NCBI GenBank assembly: GCA_965220835.1
Contig: OZ244842.1
Span: 1,116,001-1,180,000, forward strand
Reading direction: 5' to 3'
Length of the DNA stretch: 64,000 nucleotides
Source of the DNA: Azophilus sp965220835
Lineage (GTDB): Bacteria > Pseudomonadota > Gammaproteobacteria > Pseudomonadales > Azotimanducaceae
Each line of letters begins with the position of its first letter. Position 1 is the first letter of the stretch. This document shows positions 1 to 7,213 of this stretch, piece after piece. The position numbers and the translations under genes were made by a program. Below the pieces are notes generated by a model. That model had not been told where the DNA came from. It worked only from the letters and a program-made list of their open reading frames with translations, and made no database searches.

Positions 1-1
1 T

Positions 2-556
2 GGGCGGCGCATTGAGGCCCGTGTGCCCGGCGGTGGGCACCATCGGGCGATGTCTCTGGCGGCAGTGCTGTGTGTGCTTAAGGCGCTTGGCCGAAGTCTC
101 GATGCCGCAACCGATTTGCCCGACAGCCTGATTCCCGGCGGGCGTGGCACCGAGCGGCAGTGCGGCGGGGCGATGTTGGTGGATGACAGCTACAACGCCA
201 ATCCCGCCAGCATGCGGGCGGCGCTCTTGGGCTTGCACAATGACCAGGGGCGGACCATTGCGGTGCTTGGGGAGATGCTGGAGCTAGGCGGCGAAAGCGA
301 TGCGTACCACAGGGCGCTTGCCGAGGCGTGCGGCCACATTGACCGGGTTGTGGCAGTGGGCGCAGGCATGCGGGCGCTTTATGAAGAACTGCCTGAATCC
401 CAGCGGTGGTTGTGGCGGGAGAGCGCTGACGATGCACTGCTTGGGGAGTTGGTGAGTGGCATTCGCGCTGGGGACCGGGTGTTGGTTAAGGGTTCCAATC
501 GGGTTTTCTGGGCTAAGCAGTTTGCGGACCAGTTGGCTTCCGCGTTGGAGGCTTAA
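2..556 (+). CDS. murF: UDP-N-acetylmuramoyl-tripeptide--D-alanyl-D-alanine ligase (MurF), 3' part
   Basis: The reading frame is open from the left window edge, so the start lies outside; about 184 C-terminal residues are present. MurF adds D-Ala-D-Ala to UDP-MurNAc-tripeptide in the cytoplasm, the last cytoplasmic step of the peptidoglycan peptide stem. The piece covers the end of the central ATPase domain and the C-terminal Mur ligase domain, with the MurF-like segments DDSYNANPASM, AVLGEMLELG and VLVKGSNRVFW. In most dcw clusters mraY and murD follow murF; here the next gene is on the opposite strand, so either the cluster ends here or this murF is separate. Family assignment is firm; context cannot be judged from this edge. 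Confidence 0.92.
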   Translation, partial: GRRIEARVPGGGHHRAMSLAAVLCVLKALGRSLDAATDLPDSLIPGGRGTERQCGGAMLVDDSYNANPASMRAALLGLHNDQGRTIAVLGEMLELGGESDAYHRALAEACGHIDRVVAVGAGMRALYEELPESQRWLWRESADDALLGELVSGIRAGDRVLVKGSNRVFWAKQFADQLASALEA

Positions 557-713
557 GGAGCAGGCACCTCTTCCTGTGCTCATCCAAGTGCGAATCGCCC
601 TCGCTCCAGAAGGGCCGCTGGGAGTTTAGGACGACTTGGTTCGGGCAGGTTGCCGAGGGGTTGAGGGATCCTCGCTCTACGAGGGCTAGCTCGGAAGGTT
701 GCGGCGAGCGCGG

Positions 714-1613
714 CTAGTTCTCCCTAGGCGCTTCCAGCGCCGCTGCCGAGTTGTCCGGTGCTGATGCGCCCGCTGTGCTTGATGACCAAGGCAGCAGCCG
801 GTACCCCGTGTGGGCGGAGAAGTCCATAAACGGGTACTTGATGATCTGGAAGTAGGGCGAGTAGTCGAAGTCGCTCGGCACGCAGAGCTTGGGGTTGCGG
901 CGGAACAGGCGCAGTTGGTCCCCTTCGCCCTGCTGCACCAAGGGCAGGATGGGGAACTGCACTGAGCCGAAGGCCTCCGCGATCATCGTGGAGCAGACCG
1001 TGCGCGTCTGCTTGCCGGGGCGCTGGCGGAACAGGCTGGAGCGCCAGCGCCGCGGCATCAGCGTCCAAGGCAGCAGGAAGCGCAGCAGGTCGAAAATCTG
1101 CCGCAGGTCGTAGCCCTTGCCGATCTGCTGGGCGGCGTGCAGCAGCACTTGCTGCGCATCTGGGTGGGAAAGGCCCTGGGGCCGGCACAGGCGCACGTGG
1201 TCGTCCTTGTACACGCTCAATGGCCGCACCACGCAGCCTTCGCCAAGCAGGCTTTCGATCACCAAGCGCTCGCTGGCCGGCAGGTTGGTGGCTGCGCGCA
1301 CTAGCCGTCGCCCTTCGGCATCCTCCATGTCATAGAGGCGGCCGATGTAGAGCGCGGCATGGCACCATGGGCTTTGGGTCACGGTCTTCACCACCGCGCT
1401 GGCCCGGCTGCGGCCTTCCACCAGCACTACGTCGCAGGGCTTCAGCTCCTGGCAAAGCCGCTCGAAATTGCTTAAGGGAACCGGTGCAGGGGGGTGCAGC
1501 CGCGTCAGCCAGCGGATGATCGGGCGGGCCAGCATCAGTGCTCGCGCCACCGCCGCCGGATTCGGGCCCCATCGTGAAAAACTGGGAGGCTGTGCAGCAA
1601 CTGGCTCATGCAA
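714..1613 (-). CDS. YiiX/YaeF-like permuted papain-fold amidase/hydrolase
   Basis: Encodes up to 299 residues. It shows the two landmarks of the permuted NlpC/P60 papain-like fold: a 'GDVVLVEG'-type strand followed by SPWCHAALYIG, with the catalytic His, and later TVCSTMIAEAF, carrying the probable nucleophilic Cys. Family members cleave lipid or peptide amide or ester bonds, often at the envelope; the substrate here is unknown. The longest frame begins with TTG at 1613; an in-frame ATG at 1535 would remove 26 poorly conserved residues and may be the real start. No signal peptide is obvious. It is convergent with murF and has no clear operon partner. The fold is supported by motifs; the reaction is inferred. 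Confidence 0.7.
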   Translation of the reverse strand: MHEPVAAQPPSFSRWGPNPAAVARALMLARPIIRWLTRLHPPAPVPLSNFERLCQELKPCDVVLVEGRSRASAVVKTVTQSPWCHAALYIGRLYDMEDAEGRRLVRAATNLPASERLVIESLLGEGCVVRPLSVYKDDHVRLCRPQGLSHPDAQQVLLHAAQQIGKGYDLRQIFDLLRFLLPWTLMPRRWRSSLFRQRPGKQTRTVCSTMIAEAFGSVQFPILPLVQQGEGDQLRLFRRNPKLCVPSDFDYSPYFQIIKYPFMDFSAHTGYRLLPWSSSTAGASAPDNSAAALEAPREN

Positions 1614-1850
1614 TCAGCACTCATCTTTGACGCCACCCAAGGGCATTCACGAATGCCGAGTGGTCGGCGTGAGGGAATTGCAACGCAAATCCCAAAAATC
1701 GTTTTCCCCTGACGCGGCGGAACAGGCATACTACACCACAGGTTAATCGGGAAACGCGGCAGCCGCCCTCTATGGAACCACTTCCCCAATTCCTGATGAT
1801 CCTGATGGCACGCGCATTTGGCATCTTGATCAACGGCGGAAGGCCCTCGG
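1614..1850. other. Intergenic region upstream of the tandem array, no gene seen
   Basis: No convincing coding frame, structured RNA or known riboswitch was recognised here. Small frames crossing it on the minus strand overlap the YiiX-like gene out of frame and have no recognisable motifs. A molybdenum-cofactor riboswitch would be a natural thing to look for before moaA, but I could not identify its conserved stems by eye. Confidence 0.5.
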
Positions 1851-1992
1851 CCCAAGGGAATGGCCTCGCAAGGGAATGGCCTTAAAACCTCACAACGGAA
1901 AGGCCTCACAAGCCAATGGTTTCAAAGCCTTACAATGGAGTGGCCTCACAAGGGAATGGCCACATACGGGAATGGCTTTAAAGGGAAGGTCC
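1851..1992. repeat. Tandem array: 16-bp units in a 40-bp higher-order period
   Basis: Seven degenerate copies of a 16-bp unit, best matched by CACAAGGGAATGGCCT, start at about 1851, 1867, 1891, 1907, 1931, 1947 and 1963. Pairs of units are separated by 8-bp spacers (TAAAACCT, CAAAGCCT), so units 1, 3 and 5 are exactly 40 bp apart. The array ends about 75 bp before the moaA start codon and therefore lies in or near its leader. The period is not a multiple of three, so it is not a protein repeat. A regulatory binding array or a slippage-prone minisatellite are both possible. Confidence 0.8.
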
Positions 1993-2065
1993 GGCCGAAG
2001 GGTGCTTGCCTTCGCCGCAAACCGCGTCCCCATCGAGGCCATCAGCATGGCCAAGGAGCGAACGG

Positions 2066-3031
2066 GTGATCGTTGACGCCCACGGTCGGCGCTTCCGCAA
2101 CCTGCGGATCAGCCTTACGGCGGCCTGCAACTACGCTTGCACCTATTGCGTGCCCAACGGCAAGCGCCTGCAAGCCGCCGTCCACGAGTTGAGCGCCGAG
2201 CAGATGGGCCAAGCGGTGGAGTTGCTCATCGAGGCGGCCGGCATCGAGAAGCTGCGCATCACCGGCGGCGAGCCTTTGCTGTCACCGAAGTTCGACGCGC
2301 TGCTGCCGGTGGTCATGGCGCTGCCGCTGCGGGACGTGTCCATTACCACCAACGGACAGTTGCTGCCGCGCAAGGCAGGCTTGATCATCGATTCAGGCAT
2401 CCGCCGCATCAACGTCAGCCTCGACACCCTGGACGCCAACGGCTTTCGGGCCATCGCCCGCAGCGGGGACCTCGCCACGGTGCTGCAAGGCATCGAGCGC
2501 ATGCTGGAGGCGGGCATTCGGGTCAAGGTCAACATGGTGCCGATGCGCACGCGCAACGCCAACCAAGTTCTGCCCATGCTGGAGTACTGCTTCGAACGCG
2601 GCATCGAACTGCGCTTCATTGAGCTGATGAAGATGGGCCACCTGCGGGCCGGCAACCAGTACATCCAGGACTTCTACGGCATGGATGAAATTCTGGAAGC
2701 CATCGGCCAGCGCTACGAGTTCACCCGCACCGATGCGCCTTGGGACTCCACTGCCGCGCGCTTTGAGGTGCCGGGCAAAGGCGTGTTCGGCATCATTGCC
2801 AACGAGAGCGAGCCGTTTTGCAGCACCTGCACGCGGCTACGGCTGTCCTCCGATGGCTGGCTGTACGGCTGCCTCTCCAACGCCCGCCGCCATGACCTGC
2901 GCCCGGTGCTGGAACTGCCGCGCCCGCAAGCCTTGGCCCGCCTGCGGCAGCTGCTGACCCGGGCCTTGGGCGACAAGCAAAGCGTCAGCTTCCGGGGCGA
3001 GGTCACGGTGATGAAGTTCATCGGCGGGTGA
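2066..3031 (+). CDS. moaA: GTP 3',8-cyclase MoaA (molybdenum cofactor biosynthesis)
   Basis: Radical-SAM enzyme of 321 residues that converts GTP to 3',8-cyclo-GTP, the first committed step of molybdopterin synthesis. The N-terminal cluster motif CNYACTYC binds the SAM-dependent [4Fe-4S]; the C-terminal cluster is formed by the CxxC-x13-C array in FCSTCTRLRLSSDGWLYGC; and the protein ends in the required Gly-Gly (FIGG). GTG at 2066 was chosen because AAGGAG lies at 2053-2058, 7 nt upstream; a longer frame from TTG 2006 lacks this and adds non-conserved residues. It overlaps the next gene by 4 bp (GTGA). moaBCDE are not adjacent; a MoaD-like gene lies 6.5 kb downstream. Several molybdoenzymes in the window need this pathway. 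Confidence 0.95.
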   Translation: MIVDAHGRRFRNLRISLTAACNYACTYCVPNGKRLQAAVHELSAEQMGQAVELLIEAAGIEKLRITGGEPLLSPKFDALLPVVMALPLRDVSITTNGQLLPRKAGLIIDSGIRRINVSLDTLDANGFRAIARSGDLATVLQGIERMLEAGIRVKVNMVPMRTRNANQVLPMLEYCFERGIELRFIELMKMGHLRAGNQYIQDFYGMDEILEAIGQRYEFTRTDAPWDSTAARFEVPGKGVFGIIANESEPFCSTCTRLRLSSDGWLYGCLSNARRHDLRPVLELPRPQALARLRQLLTRALGDKQSVSFRGEVTVMKFIGG

Positions 3032-3618
3032 GCGGCAGCGCCCAAGCCAAGCGCGGGGCGCAAGCCCGCCCAGCCCCGGCCGACCCGCTTTCGCCCTTTG
3101 CCGAATTGCTGCAAATGCAGGCTGACCGGCGCCTGCCCCCAGTCGCTGAGTGGCACCCCAAACGCGAGGGCGCAATCGACATCCGCATCGACCGAGAGGG
3201 CGTCTGGCACCATGAAGGGGCGCGCTTCGAACGGGCTTCGCTGGTGCGTTTGTTCGCCAGCATCCTGCGCCGAGAGGAAAGCGGCTACTTTCTAGTGACG
3301 CCCCACGAGAAGCTCAGGATCATCGTCGAGGATGCGCCGCTGCTGGCCGTGGAGAGCGAGATTGCGGAGGAGGGCGGCGAACAGCAGATCCTGCTGCGCA
3401 CGCAAACCGATGACGTGGTGCGCCTCGATGCCGAGCATCCGTTCTGGCTGAGCCAAGGTACCCAAGGCCCTCGGCCCTACGTACACGTGCGCGACGGTTT
3501 GAACGCCTTGGTGGCCAGAGCGCCGTACTATCGGTTGATGGACCTTGCCGAAGAGGCGAAAGGCCGCCTATGGCTGCGCTCCGCAGGCACCCGATTCGAC
3601 TTGGGCGCCAGCCCTTGA
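3028..3618 (+). CDS. DUF1285 domain protein
   Basis: A 196-residue protein matching the DUF1285 pattern: a central WHHEGARFERASLVRLFASI segment followed by GYFLVTPHEKLRIIVEDAP. The family is widespread in proteobacteria and its function is not established. The GTG start overlaps the moaA stop (GTGA), so it is translationally coupled to moaA, but nothing else ties it to molybdenum. It has no signal peptide or membrane segment, so it is probably cytoplasmic. It is convergent with the ETF-QO gene, whose stop lies 4 bp beyond its own. Confidence 0.8.
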   Translation: MSGSAQAKRGAQARPAPADPLSPFAELLQMQADRRLPPVAEWHPKREGAIDIRIDREGVWHHEGARFERASLVRLFASILRREESGYFLVTPHEKLRIIVEDAPLLAVESEIAEEGGEQQILLRTQTDDVVRLDAEHPFWLSQGTQGPRPYVHVRDGLNALVARAPYYRLMDLAEEAKGRLWLRSAGTRFDLGASP

Positions 3619-3622
3619 CGAG

Positions 3623-5269
3623 CTACATGTTCGGGTAGTTCGGCCCGCCGGCCCCTTCTGGAGCGACCCAATTGATGTTCTGGGCCGGGTCCTTGATGTC
3701 GCAGGTCTTGCAGTGCACGCAGTTCTGGGCGTTGATCTGGAAGCGCGCTGTGCCGTTCTCCTGCACCACCTCGTAAACGCCGGCCGGGCAGTAGCGCTGC
3801 GCCGGTTCGTCAAATTTCGGCAGGTTGTCGCGAATCGGCACTTCCGGGTCTGCCAAGGTCAGGTGGCAGGGCTGGTCCTCCTCGTGGTTGGTGTTGGAGA
3901 GGAACACGCTGGAGAGCTTGTCGAACGACAGCTTGCCGTCCGGCTTGGGGTAGTCGATTTTCGGGGCCTGGCTAGCGGGCTTGAGGGTGGCGTGGTCGGG
4001 CACCGGATCCCGCAGCGTCCACGGCGTCTTGCCGCCGATGAGCTGCTCGGCGAAGGAGTAGGCGGAGCCGAAAAAGATGCCGAGCTTGTGCCAAGCCGGC
4101 CCGGCGTTGCGGGATGAATGCAGCTCTTGATGCAACCAGGATGCTTCGAAGCGTTGCTGGAGATCCACTTCGGTGCCCGTCTCGCCGCGTTGCAGGGCGG
4201 CAAACGTCGCTTCAGCGCCGAGCATGCCGGACTTCATCGCCGTGTGGCTGCCCTTGACCTTCAGCACGTTGAGGAAACCGGCCTCGTCGCCAATCATGGC
4301 CGCCCCCGGCACCGTCAGCTTGGGCAGGGCTTGCAGGCCGCCCTTGACGATGGCCCGGGCGCCGTAGGAAACGCGGGTGCCGCCTTCGAGCTGTTCGGCA
4401 ATCAGCGGGTGGTGCTTCCAGCGCTGCATTTCGTCGAAGGGGCTTAGGTGGGGGTTGGCGTAGCACAGGTCAACGATCAGGCCGAGGGAAACTTGGTTGC
4501 CTTCCAAGTGGTAGAGGAAGCTGCCGCCGGTGGCGCCCGCAAAGCGGCCCAGCGGCCAGCCCAGGGTGTGCAGAATGCGGCCTGGTTCGTGCTTGGCAGG
4601 GTCGATGTCCCACAGCTCCTTGATGCCAATGGCGTAGTGCTGGGTGCCGCTGCTCTTGCGCAGGCCGAACTTGGCCATCAGCTGCTTGCCGAGATGGCCC
4701 CGGCAGCCTTCGGCGAACAGCGTGTACTTGGCGTGCAGTTCGTAGCCCGGTTCGTGGGAGTCCTTGGGCGCGCCGTCCTTGCCGATGCCCATGTCGCCGG
4801 TGGCCACCCCCTTGACGCTGCCGTCATCGTTGTACAGCACTTCGGTGGCGGCGAAGCCGGGGAAGATGTTGACGCCCATTGCCTCCGCCTGCTCGCCCAG
4901 CCAGCGGCACAGATTGCCCAGCGATATGGCGTAGTTGCCGGTGTTGTGAATGGGCCGCGGGATGATCAGGCGGGGCAGGGCGATGCGAGCCTTGGCGCTG
5001 GTCAGCATGTAGTACTCGTCGCTGGTGACCGGCGTGTTCACCGGCGCGCCCATGGATTGCCAATCCGGCAGCAGCTCGTTGAGGGACTTGGGCGCCAGAA
5101 TGGCCCCGGAGAGAATGTGCGCCCCAACCTCGCTGCCCTTCTCGACGAGGCAGACGGAGACCTCTTCGCCAGCCTCCGCGCCCAGCTGCATCAGCCTGAT
5201 GGCCGCCGACAGCCCCGCAGGCCCAGCCCCGACGATCACCACGTCGAATTCCATGGACTCGCGCTGCAT
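3623..5269 (-). CDS. Electron transfer flavoprotein-ubiquinone oxidoreductase
   Basis: A 548-residue flavoprotein that passes electrons from ETF, reduced by acyl-CoA dehydrogenases, to the membrane quinone pool. The N-terminus has the FAD dinucleotide motif VVIVGAGPAGLSAAIRL; the C-terminus carries the [4Fe-4S] ligands in CPAGVYEV and NCVHCKTCDIKDP. Length and both ends match the family. A GGAGG site lies just upstream of the ATG at 5269. ETF alpha/beta genes are not adjacent. It would serve the acyl-CoA dehydrogenase encoded at 48.4-49.6 kb. It is divergent from the Cox-like operon. Confidence 0.95.
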   Translation of the reverse strand: MQRESMEFDVVIVGAGPAGLSAAIRLMQLGAEAGEEVSVCLVEKGSEVGAHILSGAILAPKSLNELLPDWQSMGAPVNTPVTSDEYYMLTSAKARIALPRLIIPRPIHNTGNYAISLGNLCRWLGEQAEAMGVNIFPGFAATEVLYNDDGSVKGVATGDMGIGKDGAPKDSHEPGYELHAKYTLFAEGCRGHLGKQLMAKFGLRKSSGTQHYAIGIKELWDIDPAKHEPGRILHTLGWPLGRFAGATGGSFLYHLEGNQVSLGLIVDLCYANPHLSPFDEMQRWKHHPLIAEQLEGGTRVSYGARAIVKGGLQALPKLTVPGAAMIGDEAGFLNVLKVKGSHTAMKSGMLGAEATFAALQRGETGTEVDLQQRFEASWLHQELHSSRNAGPAWHKLGIFFGSAYSFAEQLIGGKTPWTLRDPVPDHATLKPASQAPKIDYPKPDGKLSFDKLSSVFLSNTNHEEDQPCHLTLADPEVPIRDNLPKFDEPAQRYCPAGVYEVVQENGTARFQINAQNCVHCKTCDIKDPAQNINWVAPEGAGGPNYPNM

Positions 5270-5634
5270 AGGGCCTCCGGGATCACTGCGAAAGCCAAAG
5301 TATAGCGAAGATCAGGCTCCCCCGGCCCCCAACGCTGACCAGCACGCCTGCAAGCGCCATTGCGAGTGCGGGGCGGTGCGAACACGCACCAGCGATGCGG
5401 TCGGTTCGCATTGGAGTGTCGCGGGCGCGAAACACCCGTCCATCTGGACGCATCACCCCGCAGAGCGGCGTGTCGGCTCAAGAGCGTCCCGCCCCCGTGT
5501 TTGGTCAAGTTGTTGATTGGGAGTCTTGGGAGTGACTAATCTCCGTTGATTCTGTGCTAAATTGCGTGCCTCAAGGAGCGGCAAGCACGTAACGCCGCTC
5601 GGGTCTCAAAACCGAAACCTGACTGGGAGGATTC
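5270..5634. other. Divergent intergenic region (ETF-QO / Cox-like operon)
   Basis: This 365-bp gap separates two divergent transcription units, so it should hold promoters in both directions, but I could not place convincing -35/-10 pairs. Small frames here have no recognisable motif. A ribosome-binding GGGAGG precedes the downstream ATG at 5635. Confidence 0.5.
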
Positions 5635-6513
5635 ATGGGCGAATTTGCCTACGTGGCCCCGCGCAGCGTCGCTGATGCCGTTGGCGTTCTTCAGGACCAT
5701 GCGAACAGCGGGCGGCGCGCCCAAGTGCTGGCGGGGGGCACTGATCTGCTGGTGCAGCTGCGCAGCTTGGACAAGGCGCCGCGCACCATCGTTGACGTCA
5801 AGAAAATCGAGGAAACCAACCGCTTGGATATCGGCGGTGATGAAATCTACATCGGCGCAGCCATTCCCAGCGCCATCCTGAACGAAAACGAGGAACTGAA
5901 GTCCCTTCTGCCTGGCTTGGTGGAGGCAGCGGACCTCATCGGCTCCACCCAAATTCAGGGCCGCGCTTCCTTGGGCGGCAACCTATGCAACTCTTCGCCC
6001 GCTGCGGACACCATTCCCGCCATGATCGCCGACCGCGGCATCTGCGTAATCGCTGGCAGCGGCGGTGAGCGGGAAGTGCCGGTGGAGGACTTCTGCACCG
6101 GTGTGGGCACCAACGTCATGGCCGACGGCGAGTTTCTGCTTGGCCTGAAGTTTCCGCGTCCGCCGGCCAACACGGGGGACGCCTACCTGCGCTTCATCCC
6201 CCGCACCGAAATGGACATCGCCGTGGCCGGCGCCGGAGTCAGCGTTACGCTGGACGGCAGCGGCACCTGCACGGCGGCCCGGGTGGGCATCGGCGCCGTT
6301 GCCCCAACGCCGCTGCTGGTGGCCGAAGCAGCCGAAGCCTTGGTCGGCACCGCGGTGGATGATGCGGCGCTGGCCGCCGCCGGCGCTGCCTGTTCAGCCG
6401 CCGCTTCCCCAATCAACGACAAGCGCGGCACGGTCGAATACCGCCGCAAGGTCGTCGCCGTGCTGTGTCGTCGCGCCGGGGCCAACGCCCGCGACCGCGC
6501 TTTGGCCGCCTAG
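5635..6513 (+). CDS. FAD-binding (medium) subunit of a xanthine-oxidase-family molybdenum hydroxylase
   Basis: A 292-residue CoxM/CutM-like subunit carrying FAD and moving electrons from the iron-sulfur subunit to the acceptor. Visible FAD-binding segments are VLAGGTDLLVQLR near residue 35 and RASLGGNLCNSSPAAD near residue 110. First gene of a three-subunit operon in medium-small-large order, with an SD GGGAGG before the ATG and 11 bp to the next gene. The order resembles aerobic CO dehydrogenase and related hydroxylases, but the large subunit lacks the CO-dehydrogenase loop, so the substrate is unknown. Confidence 0.9.
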   Translation: MGEFAYVAPRSVADAVGVLQDHANSGRRAQVLAGGTDLLVQLRSLDKAPRTIVDVKKIEETNRLDIGGDEIYIGAAIPSAILNENEELKSLLPGLVEAADLIGSTQIQGRASLGGNLCNSSPAADTIPAMIADRGICVIAGSGGEREVPVEDFCTGVGTNVMADGEFLLGLKFPRPPANTGDAYLRFIPRTEMDIAVAGAGVSVTLDGSGTCTAARVGIGAVAPTPLLVAEAAEALVGTAVDDAALAAAGAACSAAASPINDKRGTVEYRRKVVAVLCRRAGANARDRALAA

Positions 6514-6524
6514 GAGTACCCCCC

Positions 6525-7004
6525 ATGAGCAAAATGCACATCCGCACCACAATCAATGGCGACCAAGTCGATTTTCTCGGCTCGCCGCAACAGTCCCTGC
6601 TCGACGCGCTGCGCGATGAGGTGGGCCAGCTTGGCACCAAGGAAGGCTGTGGCACCGGCGACTGCGGCGCCTGCTCGGTCATCGTCGATGGCCGCTTGGT
6701 CTGTTCCTGCCTGATGCTGGCGGCAGAAGCCGAAGGCGCTGAGATCACCACCATCGAAGGCATCGCCGACGGTGAGGGCCTGCACCCGATTCAACAGAAG
6801 TTCCTTGAGCATGCGGCGCTGCAATGCGGCATCTGCACGCCCGGATTCATCGTCGCCGCTAAAGCGCTGCTGGACCGCAATCCAGACCCGGACGAGCGCA
6901 CCATCCGCTATTGGCTAGCCGGCAACCTGTGCCGCTGCACGGGCTACGACAAGATAGTGAGGGCCGTGCAGGACGCGGCCCAAGAGCTGGCCCACGAGGC
7001 ATGA
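6525..7004 (+). CDS. [2Fe-2S] (small) subunit of a xanthine-oxidase-family molybdenum hydroxylase
   Basis: A 159-residue CoxS-like subunit with two [2Fe-2S] clusters: the plant-type N-terminal set GCGTGDCGACSV with a later Cys, and the C-terminal helical set CGICTPGF ... NLCRCTGY. ATG 6525 was preferred to upstream in-frame starts because TAGGAG precedes it and homology begins there. Its last 25 or so codons plus stop are repeated twice more immediately downstream (see the repeat entry); the first stop at 7004 gives a normal-length protein. Confidence 0.92.
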   Translation: MSKMHIRTTINGDQVDFLGSPQQSLLDALRDEVGQLGTKEGCGTGDCGACSVIVDGRLVCSCLMLAAEAEGAEITTIEGIADGEGLHPIQQKFLEHAALQCGICTPGFIVAAKALLDRNPDPDERTIRYWLAGNLCRCTGYDKIVRAVQDAAQELAHEA

Positions 7005-7180
7005 TCACCCCAGTGCAGCGCCTGCACGGGCTACGACAAGATCGTCAGGGCTGTGCAAGACGCTGCCCAAGAGCTGGCCCATGAAGCATGATCAATCCAG
7101 TGCACCGCCTGCACCGGTTATGACAAGTATAGTGAGGGTTGTGCAGGACGCCGCCCAAGAACTGGCCCACGAGGCATGAT
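6935..7180. repeat. Three tandem copies of the coxS-like 3' end (87-bp unit)
   Basis: Units begin at 6935, 7022 and 7109 (period 87 bp = 29 codons). Each contains the codons for CTGYDKIVRAVQDAAQELA and a TGA. Copy 1 is the real gene end. In the stretch from the DKIVR codons to the stop, copy 2 differs from copy 1 at seven codons (ATA/ATC, GTG/GTC, GCC/GCT, CAG/CAA, GCG/GCT, CAC/CAT, GAG/GAA), all synonymous. Copy 3 has mostly silent changes plus one inserted T after the Lys codon and one Ala to Val change. Copies 2 and 3 lie beyond the stop and are not translated as part of the subunit. Confidence 0.9.
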
Positions 7181-7213
7181 TAAACTGACATTCAACCGTC
7201 CAATAGGAGGTCG

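Noticed and set aside
1535..1909. 124-codon minus-strand frame beyond the YiiX-like gene
   Set aside because: Overlaps the YiiX-like gene in another frame, crosses the tandem array and has no motif.
4448..5305. 285-codon plus-strand frame opposite ETF-QO
   Set aside because: Antisense shadow; the ETF-QO reading has all cofactor motifs.
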